Of a stretch of DNA of 64,000 bases, positions 11,015 through 20,519 are shown in pieces. This stretch comes from Crambe crambe (Eukaryota > Porifera > Demospongiae > Poecilosclerida > Crambeidae): NCBI GenBank assembly GCA_963924555.1, contig OZ004590.1, positions 1,116,001 through 1,180,000 of the forward strand. The letters are read 5' to 3'. Each line of letters begins with the position of its first letter. Within the stretch, counting starts at the first letter, position 1. The translations under genes were made by a program, and so were the position numbers. Under the pieces are notes generated by a model. It was not told the origin of the DNA. It did not search any database and saw only the letters and a program-made list of their open reading frames with translations.

Positions 11015-11759
11015 AAGGTAAAGATTATTAATCCAACTAAAAAGAGTGATGTAATTTTCAGACAGTTATGCACTAAATTTGAGTCAGTTGTGATGCTACG
11101 TGCAAAACTGATAGAAGAATTGAAGGAACAAGTGCCAAATTCAATGACCTTTAACGTTGGTTACTTTGAAGGCTGAAAGCATGCCAAAATGTTTATTGCT
11201 ACTGAAGAAGACCTAAAAGTCATGTATAGCAAGTATCCCAGTGGTGATATAACAATTTGGTGCGATGGAAGGCAGGATGAAAGTATAAGAGGCAAGAGAA
11301 AAAGGGATGACTTTTCGGTATCAAGCTTAAAGCATAGGGAGAGGAAAGAAGAAGTTATGACATTTTCAGTGAATTAAAAGAGAAGCACTCAGATAATTAT
11401 GGCAATCCTAAGTTACACCTTAGGCCCGAATGATTTCTTCTAATCTTCATGACAGCTTAGAAGATCCTCCAAACATACCTATTTTTCAAGCAAGCACCCC
11501 AAAGAGGCAAAAAACGTCTGATTCAATTACCTCAGCTATTAATGGAGCAGCAGTTAATTTGGCGAATGTACTAAAGGGTGATGTCACTAGCAGTAGTGAA
11601 CAAGCTATTCTATCATCCACAGAAAAGGTTGTTGACTTGAGAAGAAAAATTTTTGAACAGCTTCAATTTATCAAAAACTTATATGATAATGATGTACTTT
11701 CTAAAGAAGAATTTGAGGAGCAAAAAAGTACTATCCTCAATGGCATAAGGATGCTATGA
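11015..11759 (+). pseudogene. Transposon accessory protein (gene A), copy 2
   Basis: After a probable acceptor (tttcttag) the frame reads YKVKIINPTKKSDVIFRQLC, RAKLIEELKEQVPNSMTFNV and GYFEG. A TGA interrupts at about 11174, and the frame resumes EEDLKVMYSKYPSGDITIWC and DGRQDE. A basic stretch (GKRKRDD) follows. Two 1-base frame changes (near 11355 and 11428) precede the last frame, ISSNLHDSLEDPPNIPIFQ to the C-terminal helix pair RRKIFEQLQFIKNLYDNDVL and SKEEFEEQKSTILNGIRML, stop at 11757. The N-terminal part looks like a beta-grasp (ubiquitin/PB1-like) fold and the end like SHOCT; both are inferences from residue pattern. One stop and two frameshifts: pseudogene. Confidence 0.65.
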
Positions 11760-11841
11760 ACTGGATTGTGAACATTGGATATAGTTAATAACTTATAGTA
11801 ATGATAATTATAGATTATTGTTAGCTGATTGTGCACTGTTC

Positions 11842-12830
11842 TTAAGTACAGTATAAACTATTCAAGAAATGTGTGATCCATCCCTGACAATCTTGGGCTG
11901 ATATTGATGCAAATGCTGTCAGCCTTACAGTATCAATGTCATTATTAGGCATCGTATACTACAAATTTCTAATTTCACTCTTTACTTTAGAAAAGGTCAT
12001 CTCTATTGGATTCAAATCTGGAGAATATGGTGGTAAAAAATGTACAATAGCACCTACTTCCTCGAAACTATTTCTGGAATATGATGGATGGAACAATTGT
12101 CCATTACGACTACACTATGATTATTGATGCCATTAAATGGTTGTAATTGAGGCAGAAGATACTTCTCAATGAACTCATAAAAGACTTCTCCATTAGTGGT
12201 TCCACTTCGCACAAATACATCAAGGACACCACTGACTGAAATAATTGCAATATCTGACATTCACTCACCACTTACAAAGAGACTTTCTTTCTGTAAAGGG
12301 ATTCCTCACAAACTGTACCCAAAGCGCCTCACTGCATTCCGCTAGTCAGCACCAGTTTCATCCAGGAAGATGAACATCTCTGGTTTATACAATGAAATAT
12401 CTTGAATATACTTTTATCTCAGAAATGCATCCCTCTGAAGAGCTACAAGGCACAATTTCTGATGAGTGAAACCGCTCCTTTGTAAGAATCTGCAGATAGT
12501 AGCAGTGACTACATCTATCATTAACTGCATGAGAAGCTCCTACTGCAACTCCTTGAGGTAGACTCCAGGTTTTGCAGTAACTAAATTCAGGATTAGCATT
12601 TGTGCTGGAGTAGTCAGTTTCATAAAATGCCTGTCTTTAGGATATTTTTTCTTGCTTACAAGACTTGTTGCATAAAAAAGACTCACAGTTCTAGACACTG
12701 TAGACCTGTCTACTCCTAAGTTTATAGCAACTCTCTCTTGATTGAGAGAGAGAACTTCACTCTGCCAGACCATTTTCCAATGCAAATCATTGGCATAAGT
12801 CCTAGTACGTTTGGATTCTGAAGATGTCAA
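11842..12830 (-). pseudogene. Tc1/mariner-type transposase, copy 2
   Basis: The N-terminus (TYANDLHWKMVWQ, LGVDRSTVSRTVSLFYATS) is the helix-turn-helix region; no ATG is present at the expected place (a TTG stands there). Catalytic-domain pieces follow in shifted frames: GVLDVFVRSGTTNGEVFYEF, then HSVVVMDNCSIHH with the second Asp, then FLPPYSPDLNPIEMTFSKVK with the third acid (Glu) intact. The C-terminus AFASISAQDCQGWITH ends at TAA 11842. The first-Asp region lies near 12360 in a broken frame. Inactive. Confidence 0.7.
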
Positions 12831-12900
12831 CTATGTATATAATGAGCATGCGCGTTCACGTTTCTCACTTGCCCGTGCAAAGACAACGCAAAATCCTGTA

Positions 12901-13184
12901 CAGGATTTTGCGAGCTTTTTGCAACGTTGAATTATTAACATACTGTCTGAGGATGCGCAGTTTTGAGGTTGTCAAAGCAATTGTTGAAGACTCAGGATTC
13001 AGTTCCAGTCAGGTCAGTGACCACTGTAAGCTTTTGTGTGGTATAGCTTGCAGGATGCCATATCTGCCACGGATGGGTCGTGGAGTGAGCCTAAGTAGCA
13101 TAGCAACTGATTAAATACATCGCAGCCTTCAATGTGCATGCACCGTAAGTTAAATGGATGTTGCAAAAAGCTTGCAAAATCCAG
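12901..13184. mobile_element. 284-bp MITE, internal-deletion derivative of copy 3
   Basis: TIRs are CAGGATTTTGCGAGCTTTTT and (reverse complement) CTGGATTTTGCAAGCTTTTT, with TA on both sides. Its left about 120 bp match the left end of copy 3 (to CAGTTCCAGTCAGGTCAGTGA, 13300-13320). Its right about 165 bp match the right end of copy 3 from CACTGTAAGCTTTTGTGTGG (15228) onward. Both genes are missing, so it could move only with a transposase supplied in trans. Confidence 0.85.
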
Positions 13185-13287
13185 TACAGAATTTTGCGAG
13201 CTTTTTGCAACGTTGAATTATTAACGTAGTTTCCGAGCATGCACATTTTTTATGTTGCCAAGGCCAATCGTTGAAGACTCAGTTGTC

Positions 13288-14228
13288 ATGCAGCATTCAG
13301 TTCCAGTCAGGTCAGTGAGCATTCAAGTGCTAGGCACTTCAACTAAACAACTTCAGGTAAGGGAGACTATAGCCAATCAATTTAGATAAGCAGCTAGCTA
13401 GCTAATGCTATCCTGCTAGCTCAATGATAATAATTATAGGTATCAATATTACTTGTAGAAACATAACTACAAAGTTAAGATTATTAATCCTTCCAAGAGG
13501 AATGATGTCATGGTCAGGCAATTGAACCATTTTACATCAAAGTTTGATACTGTGACAGCTCTTCGTGCAAAACTTGTAGAGGAATTCAAAGATGATGTAC
13601 CTAATACTATGACTTTTAAAGTTGGGTATTATGAAGGACCTAAACATTCAAAAATGTGGATAGTTACCAATGAAGACCTCAAGGCAATGTACGAGACATA
13701 TGTGGCTGGAGAAATTACTTTATGGTGTTAGGGAGCAGAAGAAAAAGTGGGACATGGAAAATACAAACGGGAAGAATTAGTGACATCTAGATACCATGAA
13801 AGAGAGGAAGATGTGGATAATATCTTCAATGACCTGAAAGGAAAACACCAAGATAAGTATGAAACATCCAAATTAAGACTCTGGGCACGTATGATTATTT
13901 CTATATAAGATACATGAAAGTATAATCCTCCAAACATTCCAGTATTTCATGCAATTAAAAAACCAAGAAAAGAGTCATTTTCAGATGTCATAAAGTGGGG
14001 CTGCTTTAGCGATTACAAAGGCCGTCAAATTCTATTCCAACTACTTCATCAGCTATCATAGAGCATAAAGATTGTGCAACTATTTCTCCAGGGAAGTCTG
14101 TAACACTTCGAATGAAGAATTTAGAACAGCTACAGTATATTCAGGAGTTATTTAATGATGGAATCTTAAATAAAGAGGAGTATGATGAGCAGAAGAAAAA
14201 TATTTTATCAGCCATACGGAAACTGTAA
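13288..14228 (+). pseudogene. Transposon accessory protein (gene A), copy 3, with intron
   Basis: The ATG at 13288 opens a 23-codon exon (MQHSVPVRSVSIQVLGTSTK...) ending at donor GTAAGG (13357). A 102-bp intron ends at ttgtag (13458), and exon 2 continues in phase: YKVKIINPSKRNDVMVRQLN, TALRAKLVEEFKDDVPNTMT, VGYYEGPKHSKMWIVTNEDL and ITLWC. This first about 100 residues looks like a ubiquitin/PB1-type domain. A TAG at 13729 replaces the Asp of the WCDG motif kept in copy 2. Beyond it the frame still reads NIFNDLKGKHQDKYETSKLR and LWARM, then, after frame changes, LEQLQYIQELFNDGIL and the SHOCT-like end (stop 14226). It converges with the transposase. One nonsense codon and later frameshifts: recently dead. 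Confidence 0.7.
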
Positions 14229-14287
14229 AACTATAATACAGAAAAACAGTAACATTGCATGTATAATATATAGCTATGCATGAATGA

Positions 14288-15266
14288 CTACTTATATATC
14301 CCAGAGTGTGAAATCCATTCTTGGCAGTCTTGTTTTGAAATAGATGCAAATGCAGATAACATGATGGTCTCTACATCACTGCTGTTCATAGATAACTCCA
14401 AGTCCTTGATTCCACTCTTTACTTTGGAAAAGGCTAGGATTTAAATCAGGTGAATATGGTGGCAAGTAGTGTAGCATAACTCCAACTCCTTCAATCAATT
14501 CTAAAACCTCTTGTACATGATGAATTGAACAGTTATCCATGATTAGCACACTGTGGGGATTGATACCATTAAAAGGCTGCAGATGAGGTAAAGTGCACTT
14601 TTCTATGAAGTGATAAAAAGTATCACCATTTGTAGTACCTTTAGTTACATGGATATCAAGAATACCTTTAGTCGACATCATAGCTACTGCAGAGGTACGT
14701 TCCCCTCTTACCAGCATTGCTTGATGCTCTATTCCACGTAAACTGTAGCCACGTTTCCTTACAGAATTTCTTATATCAGCACCAGTTTCATCAAGAAATA
14801 TGAGCATGTCCATGCCATAGAGGGAAACATTATGAATGTATTTCTGTCGAAGAAAATTATCTCTCTGGAGAGCAACTACTGAAAGCTTTTGATGTCGGAA
14901 ATTATTTTCATGTAAAAATCTACAAATGGTTGAAGTATTGACTTCAAGCTGCAATTCATCTAATAGTTTTTTTTTTTGTATCTCTCTAAGGTATATGCCA
15001 GGTTTCTCCAATACCAATGTCAAGATTAAAGTCTGAGCAGGAGGTGTTATTTTTCTAAATGGCAGTTTCTCCTTATAATATTTTTTTTTGCTTAGAGAGC
15101 CTGTTGCAAGAAATTTGCTTAGAACTCTTGATACAGTGGATTTGTCCACACCAAGGTTTTTGGCTACTTGACTCTGAGTGCAACCAAGTCCTTCAGTCTG
15201 CCAGATAACTCTCCACCTCATATCTTCACTGTAAGCTTTTGTGTGGTATGGCTCACAGGATACCAT
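14288..15266 (-). pseudogene. DD34E Tc1/mariner-type transposase, copy 3
   Basis: The frame is open from ATG 15266 (MVSCEPYHTKAYSEDMRWRV) through a helix-turn-helix (SQVAKNLGVDKSTVSRVLSK), a second DNA-binding part (EVNTSTICRFLHENNF), the first catalytic motif LIFLDETGADIR and the second, HSVLIMDNCSIHH, to YLPPYSPDLNP. There a deletion of a few bases removes the expected Ile-Glu, so the catalytic third acid is lost and the frame shifts (ORF end 14376). The ancestral frame continues FSKVKSGIKDLEL to a TAG at 14288. In the aligned family 34 residues lie between the second Asp and the Glu, as in Tc1. Nearly intact otherwise. Confidence 0.85.
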
Positions 15267-15405
15267 ATCTGCTGCGGATGGGCCGGTTGTGGAGTGATGA
15301 TTCTATGGCCTAAGTAGCAATGCAACTGATTTGTTACATCGCAGCCTTCAATGCGCACACGCCCTAAGTTAACCAGATGTTGCAAAAAGCTCGCAAAATC
15401 CAGTA

Positions 15406-15637
15406 CAGTGGATTCACGTTCCGTTCGAATCTAATAATTTTTCTGTGACCCGTGAGAGATATTCCGTAATGGTATTCATCAACTATTTCAACGCACAAGC
15501 ACACCGCTGCACTTACAGTGAGAAGAGAGGATGTCTACTGACCATTAGCTTCAGTTTCCATCATTGGTATTATTTACGGAAAAACATTCGCCAACCGCAA
15601 TACGCAATGTTTATTCGAACGGAACGTGAATCCACTG
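15406..15637. mobile_element. 232-bp TA-flanked MITE
   Basis: TIRs CAGTGGATTCACGTTCCGTT at both ends (right one inverted), extended to TCGAA, with TA at 15404-15405 and 15638-15639. No coding capacity. A decayed relative lies at 34430-34640. It abuts copy 3 with a single shared TA. Confidence 0.85.
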
Positions 15638-15918
15638 TACCGCAGTAGTGCCCTGCATGTACATATTGTGCATGCTCCAACTTGATTATTAACCCTCAGT
15701 GCACATGCGCAGAGGGGTTATAGTAGTCAGCTAGTTGTGTATCTGTTACATCGACCGCTCACCTAGTAGCGATTGGAACACTTCAGTGTCAGCGATATCT
15801 GGACAATGCGATCCTGTGTTTAAATTGCTTCGATTTTTGAATAAGGCCTTCATTTCGAGACTAAGGCAGGATTGCCGGTCGCCGTTCATTCTATATAATG
15901 CACACCATAATCTTACTA

Positions 15919-16177
15919 CAGAGGTTTTAGGGAATCTTGCAAAATGCTGAGTGTGCATTCTCGCGCATGCTCAATTTTTGAGCCTCGAAAATCTCACCAG
16001 AGATGGTGAATAGCATGCTAATAGGTTAGAACTATACTAGAACTAGCTAGCTCTTCAAAGCTTACTTCTCTAAAGTCCTGAACAAATCTGAGCACAATTT
16101 CAAAAATTCAAGCAGTGCGCATGCGTAGTAGTCCGAGGCCTGACGACCAATTTTTGCAAGATTTCCTAAAACCTCTG
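15919..16177. mobile_element. 259-bp TA-flanked MITE, intact
   Basis: The left TIR CAGAGGTTTTAGGGAATCTT and the right TIR (reverse complement) CAGAGGTTTTAGGAAATCTT are flanked by TA at 15917-15918 and 16178-16179. The interior carries GCATGCGC palindromes. It is the intact relative of 10536-10768. Confidence 0.85.
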
Positions 16178-16880
16178 TACATACATGCAGTCTGCACTCC
16201 ACGCATGCTCAGAGCATGTCTGCATTTTCACGTTTGCAAATTTGATCAAGACAGAGTGAGAATCAGAATCCAGAGCGAATCTCTGCAGCTATATAGCTAG
16301 AAACTGAGTATTTCATTTATAACTTCCTCTTACTGCCATCACTTTATTCCACAACTCCATCCAGCATCAACAGTAGTCTGGCTGCGCCAACCCTTTAGTA
16401 CTGTTAGCATCATTACACTAAATTTGTTTATCCTACCACTCTTTTATCTTCACTCAAAACATTTCAACTGAAATACAAGAATTCTTTCTTTTTTCTTTTA
16501 CCATCATACTCTTGGATCATTCTTTATATGCTAATGGATACCTTTAACCACACACGGCAATGTCATTCAAATCTTGCTAATAGCTCATATGAGCACGCCC
16601 AGGCCTGTGCTTGCCTCATGCACTGCGTTATGCTACATATTACATTACATTCAAGCAAGGTAGGTAAGGTAAGGTAAGTATTAATCTTACATCTTACCAG
16701 CTGAGTTCCTATACTTGGAATACCAGGAGGACATTTTTTCAAATAGGCATAACTACAGAAATCAAATATTACTTATTCTAACCATTATTTCATGGAAGTG
16801 GGTGAGTGTTTTTAGTCTGGATACTTTAATACCACTTCTTCCTAAGCTCTACGAAATAAGCAACACTTGGTGGATGAATA
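16178..16880. other. Gene-free stretch
   Basis: No gene seen. There is a short GGTAA-type tandem tract near 16660. Confidence 0.3.
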
Positions 16881-17706
16881 CATAGATAGTATATTACCAC
16901 TCCGGGATAGAAAACGGAACAAATTCCACGGGCAATCCGTGTTATGAAGTTAATGCGCGCGCTTAAAATCTAATATATTATTACAGTACAGTACAGTGAT
17001 AATGTGCAATACATACAGTGCATGCTACTAGTGATGTGATGGACTCTTCTTCCTCTCCTTATTCATCAGCTGAGGAGGCTACTACACAATAATTATGAGC
17101 AAGTATAAATATACTCCGGCTCAGATAGATTTACATGTACAAGTAAGTGATCACAAAAATTAATGCAGAGTTGCTGATAATATTATATCATCAAAATTGT
17201 CAATGAACTTCAATGCCAAGATGCAGTCATCAGAGTTACCAACACAAATTTGCTGGAGTCAATCCAGCACAGTTACTAGGAGCTGCAATGCCGGAACAAT
17301 TTTTAGGGTCAATATTGCAGTCTATAAATGATATTGACACTATTGACATCATTTAATACCTGGCATGAACTGTAGAGTGACCAGGATATCTGGAATGGAG
17401 TGCAGCAGTGGAGGTTACATGACCATTACTTTCTTGTACATAGCCAATGCTTCCTTCCTCCCATGAATGCTATAAGTAATTGGTTTATATTTTTACCATT
17501 AATGCAGTAACATGCATCTAATGCTACTCATTTTATAAAGCTTGCAGTTTCCCTGTGAAAGAGCAGCTACACTCCTCCTAATAGACCACTGCAGCCTGTT
17601 GCTACACACGTAACTAGGTAAGTTTCTTGGTCGCAAACCATAACACGGAGTGCCCGCAGAATTTTCAATTAGCCTATGCTACCGTTTCCAATCCCGGGGC
17701 GGTGAA
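16881..17706. mobile_element. Non-coding TIR element, CATAGATA family, copy 1
   Basis: The left end is CATAGATAGTATATTACCAC followed by TCCGGGATAGAAAACGG. The right end (reverse complement CACCGCCCCGGGATTGGAAA) is similar but its outermost bases are lost. Interior blocks (GTGCAGCAGTGGAGGTTACA near 17400, TTTCTTGGTCGCAAACCATA near 17615) recur at 33150-33565. No ORF. Confidence 0.55.
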
Positions 17707-20180
17707 CATTTCTTACCATGCAATAGTTTAACTAGCAACCATTGGCACCAAAAGTGACCAAAGCTTTCAACATACCATGACCACCCAAATAGATACCTAA
17801 GGTCAAAGTTGAGATACTCATATTGTATGGCAGATTCAACCAAGGACAAAGCAAATGAATAGGAAGTGTGGTGACCTCGACAGCCGTTTTTATTCTCGTT
17901 ACAGCATATTGCACAATATTGGAACCTGGAGTAATAATTATAATGCCACTTATCAAAATATATATACATACATATGTATACCTGCATTTCCTTTTGGCAT
18001 TTGTTTTTCCACACCTACAGGGAGATAAATCATAAACTTACCACATTTTTTTCAAGGGCAACTGCATACAATGTAGAATCTATACAGCATTGTTCTAGCA
18101 TAGTAATTATTTATGACATATCACCATTAAATTCTTATGATATGTACATTAAATTCTTATGCTATGTACATCAACAATATAAATGCTGTTCATTAGGGCT
18201 GATAAAGGTTATCTGCATGAGACTAGCTAACTGGCTGGCAAGTGCTAGCCTGGCTAGTCAAGAGTTCGGAAGAGACATGTATTAAAATGTGATAGCATGA
18301 GTAGGAGTTGATAGATTCACTCTTACCCACGCTATTAGTAATACTCCCCTTCAAAAGAAAAAACCAAACACTGATCCCTACGATTTCAATTTTTTTACAT
18401 TATCTATGTATACACAAACCAGTACATCAGAAGTACAAGTTACTTCATAGTTTTCTTGTGTTATTACTTATAGAGTTCTAAAAAATGCTAGTCAGCCTAT
18501 AAAATTACTGATGTAGGCTCTATTTTTATTCAGTAATCACATGCTTTTGAATGTAATTTGGGTACACAGTTTCTCATGCAATTATACCCAAATTGCACGA
18601 AAAGCATGTTAATCATGTGGTAGATTACTTGTGTCCGGTATGTTCAGTACTTGGTCTAATTCATAATTCATGACACACGACATCAATTTAGATGGCATTC
18701 AATTTTACAGTTTTATAATTGTGTCATAATTGTGCACTCAACTCAGTACATATGCAATTGATTTTGTAGCTAGGCTCACCCCACAATGCTAGTGGGCTAC
18801 ATACCTGAACTTTGCTTTGCACAATCCTAGTTGTGCCCCATAAGTCAAGAAATGGCAGTGAGGTAAGTGTGGACATTAATTGCTGCCACTTCAATTCATC
18901 AGCACTGCTGCATTTTCACTTTTAAAAGTTACTCCTTTTCGGTTGGAACTCGCTGAGCATATCATGCCATAAGCCATCATATATCTACACTCATTCTCTT
19001 GTTCCTTGCAACCTAGTTGCTAAGCCATAATATTGCTTGTTGAAGCAAAGAAAAAACAGCCAATTCAAAGCACAATTTTCCAAGATCCATAAAATCTCAG
19101 TTTGAGTCTAATGCATTTGTTCTTCAAATCTTTGATTAAGTGGCAAGCTGTAGTACTCTCCACTAAGCACTTAGATAAGTCTGGTGCCTATAATCCACAA
19201 GTTTTCAGCCATTTTGATGTCGCTGTACACAATCACAATGGAACAATTTAAGACATTCTATCATGATTTTCATTGGGGGTTCTCCCTTGAAGATGAATGC
19301 ATTCTCATCCCTAGGGATCCTCTTGTGTGTCAACGAGAATCTTGTCATGCACTTGTTTCCAGACAGGCCAATAAGTGAGCAGGGATTCTTTCAGGGGCGG
19401 GGTCACTTGCCCCCCTTGGCAATGGTTTGCCCCCCCCCCCCTGGATTTCAGTTATTTGACATAGTTACTAGCTATACAACAAGCCTTGTAGTCTTCCTAT
19501 TTAATATATGTTTAGTTAGCTAAGCATGGCTAAGCCTCCCAAAGTTAAGAGCCATTTCGACTAGAATGGATCAAAGAATTTTGGGAATAGGTAACTTTTA
19601 TGGCCATAGATAGACACACCTTTATAGCTTCCTCTGCACACATAATGATAGGTGCAGGTAATGCATCCATTGACAATACATAAGTAGGCATGAAAGAGTG
19701 TGATTAGGCAAAAACGGGCATGGTCAGCCCAAAAAATTTTCCGCGTGCAAGCACACAGATATGACTAACCCTCCAAAGAAACCCTGGTGAGGTATATAAG
19801 TTTGCTGACAAACACCGGGTCACCTCCCATAACTACCTGTAGCAGAGGAAGAACATGATTGTTTGACGGAGTCAAATGTCGGCTGCACTTCTAAAAAGAG
19901 CATACAAGTTTCTTGGTGAAACTGATAGTCTGCACCCTCCCACTATCAAATATTCCATCACAACCTAGTGATTGTCATTCACATGCATTGTGAAGTCGTG
20001 AATTCTTCTGGATATCCACTATTCTGGGGTGACTGAAATCCGAAAATATTTCCCACAGTTTGCTGTAATAATTGAGTAGCATGTATCAGGTTGTCGTTGA
20101 ACCATTCAAGTATAGCTCTATAATTATGAATGAATAATCTGAGTTCTGGGATCCACAGATAGGAGAGAATGGGATAGACT
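17707..20180. other. Gene-poor stretch
   Basis: No supported gene. The minus-strand open frames at 17679-18014 look like possible exon material but match nothing I know. A C-rich tract (CCCCCCCCCC) lies at about 19430. Confidence 0.25.
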
Positions 20181-20269
20181 TCCTTGTGGAGGAGAATCTG
20201 GGTTCAAGATGATTTTCTATCAACTGGATTAGAGAGTGGATGCTTGGAAGACTGTGAATGTAGCAAGCT

Positions 20270-20440
20270 ACTGAGTATAGGAGATGACGACTTTGATGGT
20301 AGAGATAAAAGATACTTTGAGTTGGAAGGTAGAGATTCGGAATTTGATGGTAGAGATTTGGACCCTGATGATTTTGATGGTAAATATGTGGATTTGGAAG
20401 GTAGATATTTAGAGACTTTGATGGTGGAAATGATAGATAT
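20270..20440 (+). repeat. Imperfect minisatellite of TTTGATGGTAGAGAT units
   Basis: Variants of GACTTTGATGGTAGAGATA and GGAAGGTAGAGATTCG alternate about eight times. One frame would read an Asp-rich repeat (DDFDGRDKRYFELEGRD...), but no longer gene is seen around it, so I treat it as a repeat. Confidence 0.5.
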
Positions 20441-20519
20441 TTGAAGTAGAGATCAACTTTGGTGAAAGTGACTTGGATGTGACACATTGTTTGGGAGGTG
20501 GGGGTTGGGGAAGAAGGAA

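Larger units (their letters stand above)
10771..12898. mobile_element. Two-gene TA-target transposon, copy 2
   Basis: The left end CAGGGTTTTGCATTGTCTTT and right end (reverse complement) CAGGATTTTGCGTTGTCTTT match as TIRs. TA dinucleotides flank both sides (10769-10770 and 12899-12900), the target duplication of Tc1/mariner/IS630 elements. The element is 2,128 bp long and holds gene A (plus) and the transposase (minus), convergent with an 82-bp gap. Confidence 0.8.
13187..15403. mobile_element. Two-gene TA-target transposon, copy 3 (best preserved)
   Basis: The left end CAGAATTTTGCGAGCTTTTT and the right end (reverse complement) CTGGATTTTGCGAGCTTTTT form TIRs of about 26 bp. TA flanks both sides (13185-13186, 15404-15405). 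Length 2,217 bp. Gene A (plus, with a 102-bp intron) and the transposase (minus) converge, their stops 60 bp apart. Confidence 0.85.
6234..15645. mobile_element. Outer TA-flanked element split by nested insertions
   Basis: The left end reads TA-CTGCGGTTTTATGGAATC at 6232; the right end read outward is GCAAGATTCCA (10768), an interruption, then TA-CCGCAG-TA at 15638-15647. In reverse complement the right end is CTGCGGTA-TGGAATCTTGC, matching the left. Its interior at 10536-10768 is homologous to the intact 259-bp MITE at 15919-16177. I infer one short TA-flanked MITE opened by later insertions; the left junction is not clean. Confidence 0.35.

Noticed and set aside
17679-18014. Minus-strand frames with possible splice sites (acceptor ctccag near 17932, donor CATG|GTAAG near 17720).
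   Set aside because: Neither of the two overlapping frames matches a family I know, and the 3' end overlaps a transposon terminus. Too weak for a gene call.
20086-20487. 133-codon minus-strand frame rich in His, Tyr and Pro.
   Set aside because: It is the antisense of an imperfect minisatellite; composition comes from the repeat.
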